Shown: in pieces, positions 58,651 through 64,000 of the stretch
Layout of the letters: each line of letters opens with the position of its first letter
Numbering within the stretch: the stretch's first letter is position 1
From: Hydractinia symbiolongicarpus
Taxonomy: Eukaryota; Cnidaria; Hydrozoa; Anthoathecata; Hydractiniidae
Direction: 5' to 3'
Length of the DNA: 64,000 nt
NCBI RefSeq assembly: GCF_029227915.1
Contig: NC_079887.1
Coordinates: 8,122,001-8,186,000, forward strand
The notes under the pieces: model-generated
The model's input: only the letters and a program-made list of their open reading frames with translations
Told to the model about the DNA's origin: nothing
The model's database searches: none
Translations under genes and position numbers: made by a program

Positions 58651-61600
58651 TTTTTTAAAAAAGTAGAATAAATAAAAGATAAAGTTAAACATCAGAAATA
58701 ATACAAAATCCTTCCAAGGTTATTTTGTCTGTTATCAGTACTGCGCTTCTCACAGATCTGTCAAAATAAAAGCAGCGCCAGGGAGAGATAAAGTCCTGGG
58801 AACGAGGTTAAGAGATTGACTCAACATTGTGATTGACAGCCACAGTTTGTTTCGCAACTTCACAACCTCGTCCCAGGGCATCTTGTATCTTTTCTAACAT
58901 AAATAACTCCCTCTCCATGCTTTTTAAAAACTTTCACATTTTTTGTGGTTTCGTTTCCAAGCTAAAAAACCATGTTTACAAGATTACACACAGCTTTGTT
59001 CTCTTTTTTAACACTTGTTCGTAAATTTCGATGGATGCTAAGTTTTCTGTTATCTTTTCGGTATTCTGTTTACAGGTGGGAAGGCAAATTCGTTGTGTTC
59101 GGCTTCTTGTGGGCATGCCATATCATGCTTAAAATGTTTTATCCAATTTTAGACCGTAAGCAATTTTAAAGTGTTTTTTTTTTCAAAAGGACGAAACTTG
59201 AAAAAATCACAGAACCTCTTTCCCAGTCTTCCTCCAAGCCCAGCTCAGCAACAATTGTAGAAAAGAAGATTTTTGTTGGCAATTCTTTTTCGCCGTCTGA
59301 GTGTTAGCTACCATACTTTCTTTATTTTATATCTTTCCGTGTTAAGCCCTAAATACATGACACAATATTTGATACACTTTCTGCTGTCTCACTACATTTG
59401 TCTACATACACGTTAACTCTATTTCGTCCTGAATATTTTAAACATATTGTAACCACGGGTGGGGGGGGGGGGGGGGGGGGGTAGGGGGGGGGGCTAATTT
59501 CGCACCAACCCCTCCATAACCTTAAAAGTTAAACTTCACACACTTATAGAACGTCATAAATGGAACAAAATAACCGCAAAAGAATTTTACTTATAAGCAC
59601 TTTTTTGTAGCGTCATTGAATGAAAGCTTGAAATTTGCCACAATATCATATCTGCTTACAATTCAATTATATAAAGCAACCTCGATCCCACGGCCTGTAG
59701 CGTTTTTTGATATGAGGATGAAACGCGTACATCAAAAAACTCTTTAGGCCCTCGGTTCAAGGTTGTTTCAACCCTCCAAACACTCTGCTAGTTAGCCACT
59801 GATGGAAGCAACATAATGAGGAAACAGTTGTTGGTCTTGTTTCGCATACCATTTTATTATCATCTCTACGCGTATACGAAGGCCACGATAGCACTGTCAC
59901 AAATGATATTTCTTCTGAAAGCGAAAAGAAGTAATATCAAAATGATTATATAAGCAATGTTTTAAACCCACAACCCAAATTTGTTGCTTGCATACAACAT
60001 TTTGTTTTGAAAAATTAACATTAAAATTACTCTTGTAAAGTGGAGCTCTTTCTTGATTTTTTTACCCTTGTACCCCGATAATTAAACTGGGCATCGTTTA
60101 AAAAAAAACATAAAGCTTTGTCATAATATGCTTCCCTCCTATTCGTTGGACCCTGAAAACAAAGTCGACAACAATATATCGCATTTGCTATTTCTTGTAT
60201 CTGTGGTATGACTGTAAAATCGCACCCACAGACAGACAAAATACAGGTATATTATGTCAGAGCAGAGATGTTTTTTTAATTAAATAGTAATAAACTTTTT
60301 TGATCGCAGGCAAAAATTAAACTTTCGCCTCATTTTCCAACAATAAAAGAGGTTCCAAATAATCCTTAAACGCGGAAATGTTCCACTTCTAAGTTTCTTA
60401 CAAATCAATTTTAAAAAAAATAAGTCGATGGCAGATGGACGTTACGGGTATTATAATGAAGATAAAGTATACCGAATGTTTATCATGTCTCATGTTCAAG
60501 TTATGACAAAATGGATCCCATTTCATAAAAAAGTCAAACTTCTTAACCTTAACACCTAACAAAATAATTGCTCGTATATAATGGCTGCTTCACAGTTACG
60601 AACTGCCATTTTAATTTGGCGTCTTTTCTGTGCTAGCCTTTCTTCCGTTTCAAAACTTTTTCTCGTGAAACAGATAATTAGTTTCATTCATTCGAAGCTT
60701 TTTTTTCTTTCTGAAGGGAAAACAATTCATTAATAATACCTTATTTAACTTTGTTTACCCTTCTTAATTATACTTCAATGTTTTTAAGCTTTAAATGTTT
60801 TAATGTTTTGTTTACAAAACACGTCACTTATACGATAGGGAGATTTTTTTCTCTTTTGACTGTGTATTTAAGTCATCAGCATCGCGAAAATTAATCTCAG
60901 TCAACATTGCAAACTGTGTTAAAAAAGATGTATTCCTTCCACTCCTGCTACTCAACAATTTGTGCCATAATAAAATCTCTGTTTTCTTAAGGTGAATAAA
61001 CTTCTTTGTGTTATCATTTTCAAGGTAAACTGTAATATCAAAACACTTCACTGCAGGCAGGCATTTAACCGACACTCTCCTTCACAGAGTTGAAAGCAAC
61101 ACGGATCAGTCCGCGACAAAAAACGAACTGGTCAGCAATGCATAGCAGTGAAAATTTATTATGACGTCATAAATAATTGGCAATAATCAGATGTTCATAA
61201 CGTGACTAACGTCTATTGTTTCCCTTTATTTGCTTCCACTGTAACAGTTTCCATTCTCGCGATGACGTCATTGGTCCATTTTTAACACGTGATGTAATCG
61301 CTCTCGCTTGATCTCTTTTTGACAATTCTTGTTAGTGCTTGTGTACGCGTTGCAAAATGAATCATCATTTGTAACAATAACAAGTATTTTTACAAAAAGT
61401 TTTAAATGAATTTAATGCGAATTTTGTTTTTATTTTAATACAATACTTTTCTTTGTATTCAATCTGTTAATTCAAATTGAGGTTGTTAAAACTACCGCAG
61501 TTATCACCTTCGCTCTTTATTCTGTTTTTGTTTTCAAGAAGATAAAAACACCGCGAAGGAGCATTTATGTGAGCATTTTTAAAATTAATTAATTATTAAC

Positions 61601-61730
61601 AGCAGGCTAGTCGAAGGGTAAACTTCCCGACGCGAAGTGCGTTCACGGCAGGGAATATTTAAATATAAGTACGAAAGAAAACACTTCGGTTTATCTTTTT
61701 CATTTGGAAGAAATTTTCACCTCCAGTAAG
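58651..61730. other. repeat-rich non-genic stretch
   Basis: Holds CCTCGTCCCAGGGC-family termini (58793, 58861, 59683-59768), a run of 21 G at 59461-59481 followed by TA and ten more G, and one open stretch with splice-like ends at 59076-59157 that I cannot place in a gene. Confidence 0.35.
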
Positions 61731-61811
61731 ATGGTGGCCATGCTGCCTATGTTAACGATGAATGAAAATCATGACAATCAAAAAGAAGAAAAACCTTCAA
61801 GTTTGGGACAG
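61731..61811 (+). CDS. possible first coding exon of an unidentified gene
   Basis: ATG GTG GCC begins an 81-nt open stretch encoding MVAMLPMLTMNENHDNQKEE and seven more residues, ending ..GGACAG|GTATAT, a plausible donor in phase 0. A candidate acceptor TTTTCCAG at 62108-62115 gives only a short in-frame tail. No family recognised; it may be chance. Confidence 0.25.
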
Positions 61812-64000
61812 GTATATATATATTTTTTTTTTAATACTTCTTTTATGATTTTTTTATATTTATTTACTCAAATTAAATTGTTTTGTTTTTTTAAGAAAAA
61901 AAAAAATTAACATTTGACTTTTTTCACTACTTTTTTATTTCAATATTTTAAGTAATACGTTTTCCGCAATAACAAACTCGTACCAATTTTTAATGTCATT
62001 GGACCTAAAGAAGATTAAACACAAGAACGCATACGCTATAAATTTCAATTTAAGGGTTTGATTAAAAATCAAAAAACAGCTTAAAAATAGGTACCCAATT
62101 TTTTCTTCTTTTCCAGAACATCCTTAGAACTTCTTTTAGTTCAGTGTTCTTATAAAAAGTGTCCGGTACCCTTTTAGGGTAATTTTAGACCAACAGGTGT
62201 TAAAATGGAATACTTTTCTAAAGTAATACTTATTCCTTTTAAATTGTATATGTAATTAAAGTTGGAAAATATTAATTATTACAAATGATTATTTTCACTT
62301 TTAAAAGAAAAGTATTTTAAAATCACTTTCCCTTCGCCGTAAAAATTAATTTTCACTTACATTTTCAGTTTTGTTTTGAAAAGAAAACCTATTATATGTT
62401 TACCAACATTTACCGCTGACGCCCAACTTTTTATGTATTTATGCAACAATTATTATTGTTCAGACCCAACATTCATCATTGTTAGATTACACAATGCAGC
62501 TCTTTGTTTTAATATAAAAAAAAGATTGCCAATTGGGTGTTCTACTTTCACTCTCTTTCTCTTGGTAATAAATAAGCATTTCTATAGACAAATAGAGCGT
62601 CTCGTTCAATCACAACCCATTGTGTAGCAAGTTTCAAAAAAGGTTCAGATGACCTCACTGAATGAGATATTGTAATTGACATGAATTCAATTACGCGCCA
62701 TTATTCTCACTATACTGTCGTTGGCACCAAAATTGAAAGAAAAATAATCAAAAATAGAAATACAATACAACACGCAAAATCATCATTTTATTACATAATT
62801 TTGTCGCACACGCATTCAAAACAAGTATCAATAAGCATTAGCCTCTTTTTCATGAAAAAACAACAGATAGGAAACATTAAAACGAGGTTGTTTTTTCCCA
62901 AGCCATATAAATCCGTACTTTGAAGTGGCCTAGGTATTAGTTGTTGTTCTCCAAGCACTTTCTGGTAAGCATGATCGAATTAAAGCGATTAACTTGTACT
63001 TAACCTACAGAAGAAGAAGATTACGTGTAAACAGAGATTTAATTATTCCTCTCAAGCAGACCTAAAGATGTCAAGTGTGAGTAGTACTTTAGAAAGTGTG
63101 TGGGAATGTGACATCATTTTCTATTCCTGGAGTTGTTTTTTTTTAATGATCATCTTAATACCATTCCGGCATTAACAAATGTTGAGAACATGAATTAGGA
63201 GAATTTAAAAGTTGAACTCAGTTCTCGTCCCTAGGCGCGCTTGTATTAGCTGTCCGATCAAAAGCTTCTGCATCACTTCATTTATGTTGGTCACTGATAA
63301 AACAACAGTTTCTCAAAAGCTTCTGTTTTAATGCGTTGTAATCTATCGCGAATTGCTAAGTAAATCAATCAATAAAATATATACGGAATTTTGGTATCAT
63401 TTTGTTGAAGTAGGTCAATAAAAGTTATACGAAATTTTATTATTTTGTGGAATCGCGATTGAGCGAGTAAAATTCAATAAGCTAGTTGTGTGGCGAACTT
63501 ATCGTTACATCATCCATAACTGAAAAACGTGATTAAAAATCAGGTAACTGAAATTATTTATTTAGGTTAGGAATAATTTTAGAGGAGGGCTTGAGGCTTT
63601 CTGCATAGGGTGAATAACATGTATGCTTGTATATTTAGTGAGCCGAAAAGTTGTAGCTTTTTACATCGCATGAATCAATCGGACGAAATCTTTTTTAAAC
63701 AATTGTTAGAAAATGTGTTTTCATTTTTAAAATTTTATAATAACGCTTCGTGAAAATGCAGGGAGAAATGTCGTATGTAGGGAGAACAAAGCACATGAAA
63801 ATCCCCTTTTTTAAAAAAAAAAAATTCTCACTCACAAAAAACGTCACATGTGAGAGAGACAAACCTTTTCTCCTCCTTAGTGTCCTTTAAAATATAGCAG
63901 TTCAATACTTCCAATAACTTTTATGTTATTATTGCTGTTAAATTTCTGCCATATTTGTTTACATATTTTCGTCGTTTCTAACAACAACAGCAATAGGTGC
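61812..64000. other. AT-rich right end, no gene recognised
   Basis: No supported gene or clear repeat, apart from a TTCTCGTCCCTAGGCGCG motif at 63219 that resembles the MITE termini further left. Confidence 0.4.

Noticed and set aside
60824-61075. 83-codon minus-strand frame
   Set aside because: No recognised motif, no supporting splice structure or neighbour; kept out of the gene list.

Overview
The window looks like nuclear DNA of an animal, most likely a cnidarian and perhaps a hydrozoan. The support is strongly AT-rich DNA, GT-AG introns, a short single-exon tropomyosin with a C-terminus like cnidarian tropomyosins, and a mix of CR1-type LINEs, Helitrons, Polinton debris, pogo-like elements and many short inverted-repeat elements. 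Species cannot be fixed from sequence alone.

Layout. (1) 1-8622: a divergent gene pair. A copine/RGLG-type vWA protein with an N-terminal membrane segment runs leftward off the window (start codon at 793). A complete seven-exon SERINC gene (442 aa) runs rightward from 1260. They share a 466-bp start-to-start interval. (2) 8623-12638: intergenic, with one tRNA-derived SINE and a pogo-like terminus. (3) 12639-13388: tropomyosin, minus strand, single exon. (4) 13.8-28.4 kb: a transposon block. It holds a TA-flanked MITE, a decayed Polinton fragment (capsid-like and packaging-ATPase-like remnants), a near-intact CR1-type LINE (ORF1 esterase, ORF2 endonuclease/RT), a 3.2-kb DNA transposon with a dead integrase-like transposase and satellite-bearing inverted repeats, another MITE, a SINE and a LINE tail. 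(5) 28.4-33.0 kb: no gene recognised. (6) 32994-33578: a DNAJC30-like J-protein, minus strand. (7) 36046-54765: a 17-exon SLF1 gene (1299 aa). It has two BRCT domains, a long disordered linker, a helical region and ankyrin repeats. I assembled it exon by exon with consistent phase throughout; its first coding exon lies 5 kb upstream of exon 2. Its introns carry a dead transposase, a 53-bp satellite, an hAT-like MITE, a 0.5-kb satellite that runs into a splice acceptor, and two Helitron-like elements joined head to tail 13 bp before another acceptor. (8) 54766-64000: repeat-rich with no firm gene. It has several copies of a MITE ending in CCTCGTCCCAGGGC, a third Helitron between direct repeats, and two doubtful exons.

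The host genes do not form a pathway. They act in membrane lipids (SERINC), the cytoskeleton (tropomyosin), mitochondrial chaperoning (DNAJC30-like) and SMC5/6-linked DNA repair (SLF1). The most notable mechanistic signal is in the LINE. ORF2 has no AUG before its endonuclease domain. It opens in the -1 frame exactly at a T TTT TTA heptamer inside the end of ORF1, which suggests programmed -1 ribosomal frameshifting.
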